From IMG/VR virus record IMGVR_UViG_3300048919_000369, positions 1-28,984 of that record: a stretch of DNA of 28,984 bases; one strand, written 5' to 3'. Origin of the DNA: a virus. Below the pieces are notes generated by a model that worked only from the letters and a program-made list of their open reading frames with translations, was not told where the DNA came from and did not search any database. Below are positions 1 through 5,974 of this stretch, piece by piece; position 1 is the first letter of the stretch; each line of letters begins with the position of its first letter. A program made the position numbers and the translations under genes.

Positions 1-216
1 CCGCGCCTGCGGCGTCGAGCCTCTCGCGTGGCTACGCCATGTCCTCACTGAACTGCCCCAGCGACCTCACGACGCCGATATCGACGACCTGCTGCCATTC
101 AACTTCGAAAGACACGCCTGACCCGCCCACGTCGTTGCGGTGGGCTGTCTCGTCCAGCGTCAACTATGATGGCCGCACCGCATCCGGAAACGGCGTGCTA
201 CGAAATGCGCGCTTAC
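1..216 (+). mobile_element. Right end of an IS66-family insertion sequence
   Basis: This stretch carries the last 39 codons of an IS66-type transposase followed by about 95 bp of non-coding DNA. It ends at 216 with GCGCGCTTAC, which read inward is GTAAGCGCGC, the start typical of IS66-family terminal repeats (established for the family). Immediately after 216 the sequence is good phage primase coding DNA on the minus strand, so 216/217 is the insertion boundary. The rest of the element lies left of the window. IS66 elements usually make 8-bp target duplications, so the first phage bases (from 217) should recur beyond the far end. That cannot be checked here. Confidence 0.8.
2..121 (+). CDS. 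tnpC: IS66-family transposase, C-terminal fragment (gene runs off the left edge)
   Basis: Reading from base 2, the frame gives 39 residues ending in a TGA at 119-121. The fragment contains WLRHVLTELPQRP, then an acidic DADIDDLLPFNF tail, the characteristic C-terminus of the IS66 transposase (TnpC), the large DDE transposase of these elements. Everything upstream, including the catalytic residues, is outside the window, so whether the transposase is intact is unknown. The 95 bp between the stop and the IS end look non-coding, as in other family members. The identification rests on recognising this conserved tail and on the matching terminal repeat at 216. Confidence 0.8.
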   Translation, partial: RACGVEPLAWLRHVLTELPQRPHDADIDDLLPFNFERHA

Positions 217-852
217 CTCGCTGGGGTAGTTGTTGCTCGACATGGTGGACGCGGCGCGCTGGCCCGCTTGTTCCAGCGCCCAGGCGTTGAAGATGCCTTC
301 GGCGAACCAGATGCTTGGCGCGTCGGCGAAGTCTTCCATGCAAACGTCCGGCCGCGACCATGCCTGCCCTTTGTACGCCTTGCGCGGCGCGAAGTGCGCC
401 TTGCGATCGAACCGGCCGGGCTGGTCGATCAGGCGTTCCCACCAGCTGCCGCCGGGCAACGGGAAGCGGACGGTGGCCGAGCCGATGTTGCGGGTGTCGT
501 CGCGGAAATACTCCTGCGAGTACGCATCGCGCATGCCCATGAGGTTGAGGCCGCGGGCATCGGTCAGGTAGGCGTCAGCCGCCGCGTTGGGGTTCTGCGG
601 CGTCTTTTTGAACCGCTTCGACCACGTGTCGAAGATCTCAGGATAGAGATCGCGGATAGAGGATTCCCACCCGCAGCGGTTGGCCCGGCCGCACTTGAGC
701 ACCCACGGGCTTTCGGAGCGGGTGTAGACCTCGCGACCGTCGCATTCTGGACACTTGCCGCCTTGCAGCCACTCGCCCTGGTCCTTCTTCCACTGGAAGT
801 CGGTCTTCAGGAGCGGCATCAGTTCGCGGCGAATATCGTCTCGCATTTGCAT
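217..852 (-). pseudogene. Phage primase with zinc ribbon and Toprim start, truncated by the IS66 element
   Basis: The gene starts at ATG 852 (an in-frame ATG at 846 is an alternative) and encodes 212 phage-derived residues before the IS junction. An N-terminal zinc ribbon has cysteines at 34, 37, 54 and 60 (C-x2-C-x16-C-x5-C), as in CHC2/P4-alpha-type primases that make RNA primers for phage replication. Residues 181-210 hold EGIFNA (185-190) and STMSSNNYP, which look like the start of a Toprim catalytic domain. The frame then runs through the IS for 18 foreign residues to a stop at 160. The remaining Toprim region and any helicase part are lost or lie beyond the IS. It is the last visible gene of the early operon, 26 bp after the preceding small gene. 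The product is probably inactive. Confidence 0.8.
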
Positions 853-878
853 GGGAAATTCGGGTCTTTCGGCAGGGA

Positions 879-1097
879 TCAGGCGGGCGACAGGGCTTCG
901 CGCGGGTAGACTTCGACTTCGGGGAGCATTCCGCTGCCCCGCCAGACTTCCACGAAGCCCCGGCGCCGGTTGCGCATGACGTTGGGCGTGAGGACGAGAC
1001 CGGTCTCGGTGGCGGGAACCCAGCCATCGGGCGTCCACCGCTCCGACGAGATGATCACCGGCTGACCGATGAAGAATGCAGGGCGCCGTGCGCTCAT
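879..1097 (-). CDS. Small protein of unknown function, early operon
   Basis: This 72-residue reading frame starts with MSARRPAFFIGQPVIISSE at ATG 1097 and overlaps the stop of the upstream small gene as ATGA, the tight coupling seen throughout this phage. It has a mixed beta-like composition with many Arg and Val and no membrane segment or recognised motif. The WTPDGWVPATETG stretch suggests a small SH3-like barrel, but that is a guess. It lies directly before the primase in the early operon. I do not recognise a family. The overlap and the coherent protein sequence are the reasons to accept it over the competing frames. Confidence 0.65.
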   Translation of the reverse strand: MSARRPAFFIGQPVIISSERWTPDGWVPATETGLVLTPNVMRNRRRGFVEVWRGSGMLPEVEVYPREALSPA

Positions 1098-1300
1098 GCT
1101 GGCACCATGATCCAGAGGGCGGCGAAGGCGCAGAGCAGGACCGGCGTCGCGGCAGTGAGGGTGAGAAAGTCGCGCCGGACCTCGCGGGGCGCGAAGCGCC
1201 AGAGATCGCAGCAGGCGGCGAGGGTGGAAGGCTTCACGGCAGGCCGGGCGGGCCGGGAGACGTGAAAAGTGCGGAACTGGCTGGACGGGATGTGCAGCAT
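1094..1300 (-). CDS. Small single-pass membrane protein, unknown
   Basis: A 68-residue frame starts at ATG 1300 with CCGGAG as ribosome-binding site about 7 bases upstream. The N-terminal half is basic. Residues about 46-66 (LTLTAATPVLLCAFAALWIMV) form one likely membrane helix at the C-terminus, suggesting a tail-anchored protein with its N-terminus in the cytoplasm. Its stop overlaps the start of the next small gene (ATGA). It lies between the Ogr-like activator and the primase, so it is probably made early. Function unknown; P2-type early operons carry many variable small genes at this position. Confidence 0.6.
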   Translation of the reverse strand: MLHIPSSQFRTFHVSRPARPAVKPSTLAACCDLWRFAPREVRRDFLTLTAATPVLLCAFAALWIMVPA

Positions 1301-1409
1301 GGTTTGGCTCCGGTGGAGTGCGGGAAAAAGGCAAAGCGGGGGCGTTCCCGGAAGCGAGCCGGGTTGAAGGCATTCGGAAGTGTCAGGTCAGGCCAGCGCG
1401 GCCTTCAGA

Positions 1410-1712
1410 TCAGGTGCCGGCGGCGCTGGTGTCCGGCGCCGGGGCAGGGCCGTTGTCGTTGTCGGCCCGGTCGTTCGCGGCCGGGCGCCACTGCGTCATC
1501 GGAAGGGTGTGCAGCGGGTTCGGGTAGGAGCTGGCGCGGACCGTGCGGACGGCCTGCATCTCGACGACGAACCGGTGTCCGCAGACATCCGGGTTTCGGC
1601 AGTCGTAGTAGACCTCCCGGAATGTCGCGCTCGACTTGCCGGAAGACCGCGCAAATGCGCGACCGCCGCAAGCCGGGCAGGTAACGTGTGGAAGTTTCGC
1701 ATGACGTGACAT
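1410..1712 (-). CDS. ogr: Ogr/Delta-type zinc-finger activator of late transcription
   Basis: This 100-residue protein has four cysteines at 12, 15, 38 and 44 (C-x2-C-x22-C-x5-C) framing the ARSS...FREVYYDCRNP core that typifies the Ogr/Delta family of P2, P4 and relatives. Family members bind near -55 of late phage promoters and contact the RNA polymerase alpha subunit. The C-terminal 40 residues are Pro/Asn-rich and probably disordered. The start is ATG 1712, with GGGGGC upstream and the previous gene ending at 1715. In P2, ogr lies downstream of gene D; here it is inside the early operon between an HTH gene and small genes. Its likely targets are the palindromic boxes before V, J and P. 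Confidence 0.88.
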   Translation of the reverse strand: MSRHAKLPHVTCPACGGRAFARSSGKSSATFREVYYDCRNPDVCGHRFVVEMQAVRTVRASSYPNPLHTLPMTQWRPAANDRADNDNGPAPAPDTSAAGT

Positions 1713-1714
1713 TG

Positions 1715-2203
1715 CTAGATGTGCCCCCTAGCTTCGGCCCCGGCGCCATTGCCGGGCAGAAGTGCTTTCAACCGACCGAGAAGGCGCGGAATGACCGCGT
1801 CCGCTTCTTGGGTTTCGGCAATGGCGCGGTAGATTTCGGCGGGCGTCGAACCCGGCTGAAGCGCCTGGATACAGTGGCTGATGGCGTCGCCGGTTTCGCG
1901 TGACAGCAAGGCGATGTCCTCGGCGAGCGCGGTGCGGCAGGCAACCGGGTCAACGGCGGCAACGTCCATCTGCAGCATGTAGCTGGCGAGGATCGGCGCC
2001 ATGGCGCCGCCAGCGGCCACATAGGCGCGGTCCAAGGCGATTGCCTGATCGAGGGTCGGGGTGCCGTGTTTGTCGCTCTCGCTCCAGTGGCGAATGGTGC
2101 GAACGGACCGGCGGGTGATGCGGGCGGCGGTTTGCCATCCGATGACGCCAGCAACCGTGGTGATCGCGAGCGAGAAGCTGAGCGGGGCGCGGGTCTTGGT
2201 CAT
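1715..2203 (-). CDS. Putative HTH phage regulatory protein
   Basis: A 162-residue protein starts at ATG 2203, overlapping the end of the upstream Cox-like gene by ATGA. Residues about 24-60 (TAARITRRSVRTIRHWSESD and following) read as a helix-turn-helix with an RTIRHW recognition helix, followed by an alpha-helical C-terminal half. Position two in the early operon, after the Cro/Cox-like gene and before ogr, fits a CII-like or replication-associated regulator, but no specific family is certain. Base composition matches the phage backbone. It could instead be a P2 gene B-like replication accessory. The HTH assignment is by eye only. Confidence 0.6.
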   Translation of the reverse strand: MTKTRAPLSFSLAITTVAGVIGWQTAARITRRSVRTIRHWSESDKHGTPTLDQAIALDRAYVAAGGAMAPILASYMLQMDVAAVDPVACRTALAEDIALLSRETGDAISHCIQALQPGSTPAEIYRAIAETQEADAVIPRLLGRLKALLPGNGAGAEARGHI

Positions 2204-2484
2204 TGCCCGTCGTCCATGCGTTGCGTTTCAGCCTGCCGAGCGCAAGCGACGTCTGCCGTCGTGTTCGCTACATGATCGGCTGAACGACCAAGGGGGAAGA
2301 CTACGTGTTCGGCGGTAAGCGGCACACCAAGGGCAATGCCCTTTTCGAGAACCTCGGCCTGCTTCTGAGCAGGAATGTGGCCAGCGCGCTTCCACGCCAT
2401 GATTTTGCTCGGACTTTCGTCCAGAGCGCGAGCCATAGGGCGGATGCCGCCGAACAGATCGAAGATTGACGTGAGCCGTTCCAT
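2200..2484 (-). CDS. Cox/Cro-like HTH regulator, first gene of the early operon
   Basis: Starting at ATG 2484 the protein has 94 residues (MERLTSIFDLFGGIRPMARA...). The first 55 residues form a compact HTH with KIMAWKRAGHIPAQKQ, the arrangement of YdaS-like/Cro-type proteins. It is divergent from the immunity repressor at 2569, the position of cox in P2, whose product represses lysogenic transcription and directs excision. A TTG at 2502 would add six residues, but it lies right at a TATAAAAT box (2510-2503 on this strand) that would place the transcription start near 2496, so ATG 2484 with a very short leader is preferred. The role is inferred from position and fold. Confidence 0.72.
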   Translation of the reverse strand: MERLTSIFDLFGGIRPMARALDESPSKIMAWKRAGHIPAQKQAEVLEKGIALGVPLTAEHVVFPLGRSADHVANTTADVACARQAETQRMDDGQ

Positions 2485-2568
2485 AGACGGCGGTGTATTC
2501 AAATTTTATACGACATGCAATCCATTTTGAGGACTGACTCTGTCTAATTTTTCAACACAGTCCCGAGC
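2485..2568. promoter_or_regulatory. Divergent promoter/operator region between early operon and repressor
   Basis: This 84-bp AT-rich gap separates two divergent regulator genes. Minus strand: TATAAAAT at 2510-2503 is a good -10 element for the early operon, although no convincing -35 is visible. Plus strand: TCTAAT at 2543-2548 could be a -10 for the repressor. GGACTG (2531-2536) and CAGTCC (2557-2562) form an inverted repeat around the repressor start region and may be operator half-sites. By analogy with the P2 Pe/Pc switch this is the lysis-lysogeny control region. The individual sites are tentative. Confidence 0.5.
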
Positions 2569-3105
2569 ATGAAAAGTGCTGCTGAAAAATTGAAGGAATT
2601 GCGCCTTTCTGCGGTTCCGCCGATCTCCATCCGGAAGATGGCGGAGGAGGCAGGGATCGGCTTTCCACGATATTCGTATTTCGAAGATCCGAAGCGATAT
2701 AAGAAGCGCGAACTCCCGATCGACGTGACGCGGCAGATTGCAGCGGTACTGTCGCAGCGCGGCGTTGATCCTGCTGAAGTGATGTTGTTGGCGGGCCTCA
2801 ATGAAACGGAAGCGGAGCCTGAGGGCAGGGCTGTGGAAGCCGCGCGCCCGGCCATTCAGTACGTGTCATTGCAGGTGGCGCTGCCTAGTGAAGCCGCGCT
2901 CCGTGAGATGTTCGCCAAGCTGCTCGTTCTTGTTCCTGAAGGGGCGTCCAGGGACGAGACTGCTGAAATTCTCGCTCGATGGCTTCCATCTGGCTTTGCA
3001 GGGATCGGACCCTATCTGCCCGATCCGGGTGTGGCCTCGTCGCCTGCAAGCGACGTTCCTCCTCGATCTGACGCCACAGACGATCGCGAATCGCCACGAC
3101 CGTAG
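2569..3105 (+). CDS. Phage immunity repressor-like HTH protein
   Basis: A 178-residue protein. Residues about 5-80 look like a Cro/C1-type HTH with an inserted loop: SIRKMAEEAGIGFPRYSYFED is the scaffold and recognition region, followed by LPIDVTRQIAAVLSQRGVDPAEVMLLAG. Residues 95-145 (ALPSEAALREMFAKLLVLV...ETAEILARWLPSG) form a helical domain found in sphingomonad prophage regulators; the last 30 residues are Pro/Ser/Asp-rich. There is no LexA-type Ser-Lys peptidase domain, so SOS self-cleavage is not expected, as with the P2 C protein. It is divergent from the Cox-like gene. The start ATG follows CCCGAGC, a weak ribosome-binding site. Assigned as the lysogeny repressor by position. Confidence 0.78.
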   Translation: MKSAAEKLKELRLSAVPPISIRKMAEEAGIGFPRYSYFEDPKRYKKRELPIDVTRQIAAVLSQRGVDPAEVMLLAGLNETEAEPEGRAVEAARPAIQYVSLQVALPSEAALREMFAKLLVLVPEGASRDETAEILARWLPSGFAGIGPYLPDPGVASSPASDVPPRSDATDDRESPRP

Positions 3106-3330
3106 CGCAGCCTACGCTGCACATCGGACAGCCCAAATCGCAGCCCGGCGTCAGTCGCAGCACGTCCCCACTCACTCTGTTGCACCTCTGCGTGTTCCTG
3201 ATTCGTTCTACTACTGGCGATGACAAATCGTGTAGGAAAGAGGCAATCGCCTCTGGCCGAAAAATTTCGTGTAGACAGGCAGATAGGTGGCAGCTTAGCC
3301 CCGTTCAGGATTTCTGAACGGGGGGCTCAG
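3106..3330 (+). promoter_or_regulatory. Intergenic region with a hairpin covering the ribosome-binding site of the next gene
   Basis: Three structures are visible. An AGAGGC/GCCTCT hairpin lies at 3239-3254. A direct repeat of TCGTGTAG occurs at 3228-3235 and 3267-3274. A perfect 10-bp stem, CCCCGTTCAG (3299-3308) and CTGAACGGGG (3314-3323) with a 5-nt loop, ends 7 bases before ATG 3331. The right arm supplies the G-run that would act as Shine-Dalgarno for the DUF2939 gene, so folding would hide it. The strong stem could instead be a protein-binding site. No long T-run follows, so an intrinsic terminator is unlikely. Confidence 0.5.
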
Positions 3331-3849
3331 ATGAAAAAGTTTGTTCTCGCGGGCGTGGCCGCGATCGTTCTCGCTGCTGGCGGTTGGTACTGGCTGTCGC
3401 CGGGGCTGGCCATGAAGGGCCTGAAAGATGCCGCCTTGGCTGGCGACAAGGAAGAACTCCGGGATCGTGTCGATTTCCCGGCGATCCGTGAATCGATGAA
3501 AAGCCAGATGCGGGCGATGATGCTCGCCGAGATGGCCAAGGAAAAAGACAACCCCTTCGCGGCCATGGGCATGGCGTTCGCTGGCGCGATCATCGACCCG
3601 ATGATCGACGGCATGATTTCGCCGGACGGCATCAAGGTGATGGTTGAAAGCGGGAAGATGAAAAATCCCGACAAGTCTGCTGCGGAACAGACCAAAGGTA
3701 AAGAAACCTACTGGGCGATTGAACGCCGAGGTTTCGACCGTTTCACGGCCCATCCGAAGACGAAGGAAGGTGAGAAGGTACCGACGCTCGTCTTCCAGCG
3801 CGATGGGCTGGGCTGGGATTTAATTGACATCGAAATCCCGCAAAAATAA
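3331..3849 (+). CDS. DUF2939-family membrane-anchored protein
   Basis: Starting at ATG 3331 the protein has 172 residues. MKKFVLAGVAAIVLAAGGWYWLSP is one N-terminal membrane helix or uncleaved signal anchor, followed by a soluble domain with AMKGLKDAALAGDKEELRDRVDFPAIRESMKSQ. This pattern (Y-x-SP, then a small helical pair and VDFPAIRESMK) is characteristic of DUF2939, a family of unknown function common in alphaproteobacterial and other chromosomes. The soluble part is probably periplasmic. A longer frame from 3220 is possible but would translate through the hairpin, so the internal ATG is preferred. It is cargo (a moron gene) located between the repressor and gene D. Confidence 0.75.
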   Translation: MKKFVLAGVAAIVLAAGGWYWLSPGLAMKGLKDAALAGDKEELRDRVDFPAIRESMKSQMRAMMLAEMAKEKDNPFAAMGMAFAGAIIDPMIDGMISPDGIKVMVESGKMKNPDKSAAEQTKGKETYWAIERRGFDRFTAHPKTKEGEKVPTLVFQRDGLGWDLIDIEIPQK

Positions 3850-3904
3850 CAACAAAGTAATATTTTATCGAGCGGTAATTCAAAGCAAAAAACATGGAGA
3901 CTGT

Positions 3905-4468
3905 ATGAGCACTCATTCTTGTGATCCGGTTGATCCAGATCCATTTACCATTGCTCAAACGCTGTTTGGCGCAGCAGCCCTTGTGTTGCAATTATTGGCA
4001 ATGCGAAAAGATAAGCCTTCGGATAGTAATTACTCGCCACCGAGCCAGAACTTGCTTCATCTCGAAACCGCAGTCGACAATATGAGGGCGAAGTCGCAGA
4101 AAATTCTACGGACTTTGGACCACGGCGTCAGGGATGTTGACGGAAGTTTTTATGACCGCCCGTTTCGCGTAGGAACGGCGCCGATGATGCTAGATTATGC
4201 AAGCCATCAGATCTTCAGCAAAGAGTTGATGGAACTATCGACGGTCGCCGGACAAATGGGATCGTGGATAAACCACGTAATTGCAAATGAGCCTGAACTC
4301 GCATCTCGACTTGGAGCGCGATTGCATCAAAATCTCGGAGATATCGTAGATCGCCTCAATACCATCATGGAAAAAGGTCTTCCTAATCGCGAAGCGGTGC
4401 AGGCAGAAAAAGAGGCGATTGATGCATTGTCTACAGCAATCGAGAGCGAACTTCGCCGTCGCAATTAA
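3905..4468 (+). CDS. AT-rich cargo gene, unknown protein with N-terminal membrane helix
   Basis: The start is ATG 3905, with GGAGA 6 bases upstream, giving 187 residues. Residues about 12-32 (FTIAQTLFGAAALVLQLLAM) form a likely membrane helix; the rest is soluble and mostly helical, ending in a charged helix rich in Glu, Lys and Arg. The DNA is clearly richer in A+T than the phage backbone, and an AT-rich stretch upstream (3850-3900, with TATTTT-like elements) could be its own promoter. It faces gene D tail to tail. I do not recognise a family. Location, composition and anchor suggest a lysogenic-conversion or superinfection-exclusion gene, but this is only inferred. Confidence 0.65.
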   Translation: MSTHSCDPVDPDPFTIAQTLFGAAALVLQLLAMRKDKPSDSNYSPPSQNLLHLETAVDNMRAKSQKILRTLDHGVRDVDGSFYDRPFRVGTAPMMLDYASHQIFSKELMELSTVAGQMGSWINHVIANEPELASRLGARLHQNLGDIVDRLNTIMEKGLPNREAVQAEKEAIDALSTAIESELRRRN

Positions 4469-4539
4469 ATGTCCCTCGGCTTCACAACGATGCCGATGTC
4501 TTCGGTAAGCAGAAGATTGGCGTAGAAAGGTGTTTCCAA

Positions 4540-5553
4540 TCATCCTGGTGCTATTTCCGTCCGCAGTTCGCTGGTGAATCCGCCGCGATTATCCAGGCGG
4601 TGGGTCACTTCGGAAATCAGCCACATTGTCGCGTCGATCTCATCCTTGAAGCCTGCGGCCTTTACGCGGGCTTCAGGGAAGGCATCAGGCCGCCCCAGTG
4701 CGAGCCGGATATCGAATGTGGCCGGGGCGCGCTTCAGGCGGTCGCGCTCGGCGACGGCAGCGCGCTTGGCGGAAGCCTCGTCCGGGTAAACCTTCCGGAT
4801 TTTCTTCGCGCCATCTTCCTTACCCACGGTGAACGTCTTGCGCTTCGCGGCCTTTTTGTCGTGCCAGCAGGCCGTAACGCCCTGTTGACCGTCGCGCTTC
4901 TGCCGCTGCCAGTTGTGGCCATCACCGCTGGCCTTGGTGATAGAGAGAGTGGGCAGGGCCTTGCCGGTGCTGGTCAGCCCGGCGCCCTTCGGCGCGAAGA
5001 TCAGGTTTTTGTCCTTGATCGTGGCGACCGCATCATGTTCGCGGCCGAGGCGGCGCAGGAAGGCGATATCACTTTCCCGGCTCTGGCTGATCGACGGCAG
5101 CGCGATCGAGGCGAGCGAGGCGGTGATGCGCGCGGCCAGCCCGTTTCGCCCGGCAACATCGCGCAGGACGGCGCCGAGCGTCGTCTTCTTCCACGATTGC
5201 GAACGGCGGTTGCGGATGGCGCTGGTGAAGTCTGCCGCGCGGGCCTTGATCGTGATCCGATCCGGCGGGCCGCTGTGCTGGACATCGTCCACCTTGAAGC
5301 TGCCCTTGTCGATCAGACCCACGGTGACGTCGCGGCCCTGTTTCCAGCCCAGCTGCAACTTGAGCACGGCACCTTCCTTCGGGATCGCGAGCATGCCGTC
5401 CGTGTCGCTCAGCACGATGTCCAGCTGATCCGCTTCGTCGCCGCGCTTCTCCGATAGGGTGAGCGATACCAGGCGGGGATTGATGCGGTCGGACAGGTCC
5501 TTGCCGTCCAGCGTCACGCGCCAGTCGGCCATGTTGTTGATGGCTTCGCTCAT
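4540..5553 (-). CDS. D: Tail protein D (late control gene D protein), baseplate hub
   Basis: This 337-residue protein matches P2 gpD. The opening ADWRVTLDGKDLSDRINPRLVSLTLSEKRGDEADQLDIVLSD is the family signature, and later blocks include GLAARI, SQSRESDIAFLRRLGREHDA and FAPKG. gpD-type proteins form the hub that joins tail tube and spike, structurally like T4 gp27 and the VgrG base. It is slightly shorter than P2 gpD (387). The start overlaps the end of gene U as ATGA, showing translational coupling. It is the last gene of the V-D tail operon, and ogr does not follow it as it does in P2; the next genes are convergent cargo genes. Confidence 0.9.
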   Translation of the reverse strand: MSEAINNMADWRVTLDGKDLSDRINPRLVSLTLSEKRGDEADQLDIVLSDTDGMLAIPKEGAVLKLQLGWKQGRDVTVGLIDKGSFKVDDVQHSGPPDRITIKARAADFTSAIRNRRSQSWKKTTLGAVLRDVAGRNGLAARITASLASIALPSISQSRESDIAFLRRLGREHDAVATIKDKNLIFAPKGAGLTSTGKALPTLSITKASGDGHNWQRQKRDGQQGVTACWHDKKAAKRKTFTVGKEDGAKKIRKVYPDEASAKRAAVAERDRLKRAPATFDIRLALGRPDAFPEARVKAAGFKDEIDATMWLISEVTHRLDNRGGFTSELRTEIAPG

Positions 5554-5963
5554 GCCGCAGCTTCCGTGGAATTGGTCGGCGCGGGGTCATCTACGCGCAG
5601 AAGGTCGATGCCGAAGTCGATCCGGCGGGGGGTGCCGTCCGCCATCAGCACGGCATGGCGCTCGTCGATCGCAGTGATGACGTAGTTGCCGAACACCATG
5701 CCGTTGCCGCTGACGAGTGGCAGTGCTTCGCCTGCGTCCGCCATCTCGCGCAGTTCGTCGAGCGAGACGCGGCCGTCAGCGATTTCGGTGTAGACCGCGC
5801 CGGAAAGGCTGATCGTTTCATCGCCGGGGCCGACGAACTGCGTAGCATCGCGCGCGCCGACGCGGCCCGATCGGGCATGGCGCCAGTCGGTCTTGCGCTG
5901 CAATTCGTCGGGGCCGAGTGTGCCGATCTCTAACAGGAACATGCCAAGGGCAAGCAGATGCAT
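5550..5963 (-). CDS. U: Tail protein U (tail terminator region)
   Basis: A 137-residue protein starts at ATG 5963 with GAGGAAA upstream. The sequence MHLLALGMFLLEIGTLGPDELQRKTDWRHARSGRVGARDATQFVGPGDETISLSGAVY is the conserved gpU pattern: a length-setting N-terminus, then the R...R.G..D..Q..G.G...I.L.G motif. gpU helps finish the contractile tail of P2. It lies between tape measure T and gene D, exactly as in P2, and overlaps D by 4 bases. It is a little shorter than P2 gpU (159). Confidence 0.88.
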   Translation of the reverse strand: MHLLALGMFLLEIGTLGPDELQRKTDWRHARSGRVGARDATQFVGPGDETISLSGAVYTEIADGRVSLDELREMADAGEALPLVSGNGMVFGNYVITAIDERHAVLMADGTPRRIDFGIDLLRVDDPAPTNSTEAAA

Positions 5964-5974
5964 GGTGGGTTTCC

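Noticed and set aside
166-909. 247-codon plus-strand open frame over the primase region
   Set aside because: It starts within the IS end and is antisense to the primase zinc ribbon. Composition is shadow-like.
2885-3226. Minus-strand 113-residue frame with a cysteine cluster (CDLGCPMCSVGC)
   Set aside because: It overlaps the repressor C-terminal domain, which reads as a coherent family. There is no ribosome-binding site and no promoter, so the cysteine cluster is probably chance.
4600-5457. 285-codon plus-strand open frame
   Set aside because: It is antisense to gene D, which is convincing. No ribosome-binding site and no domain.
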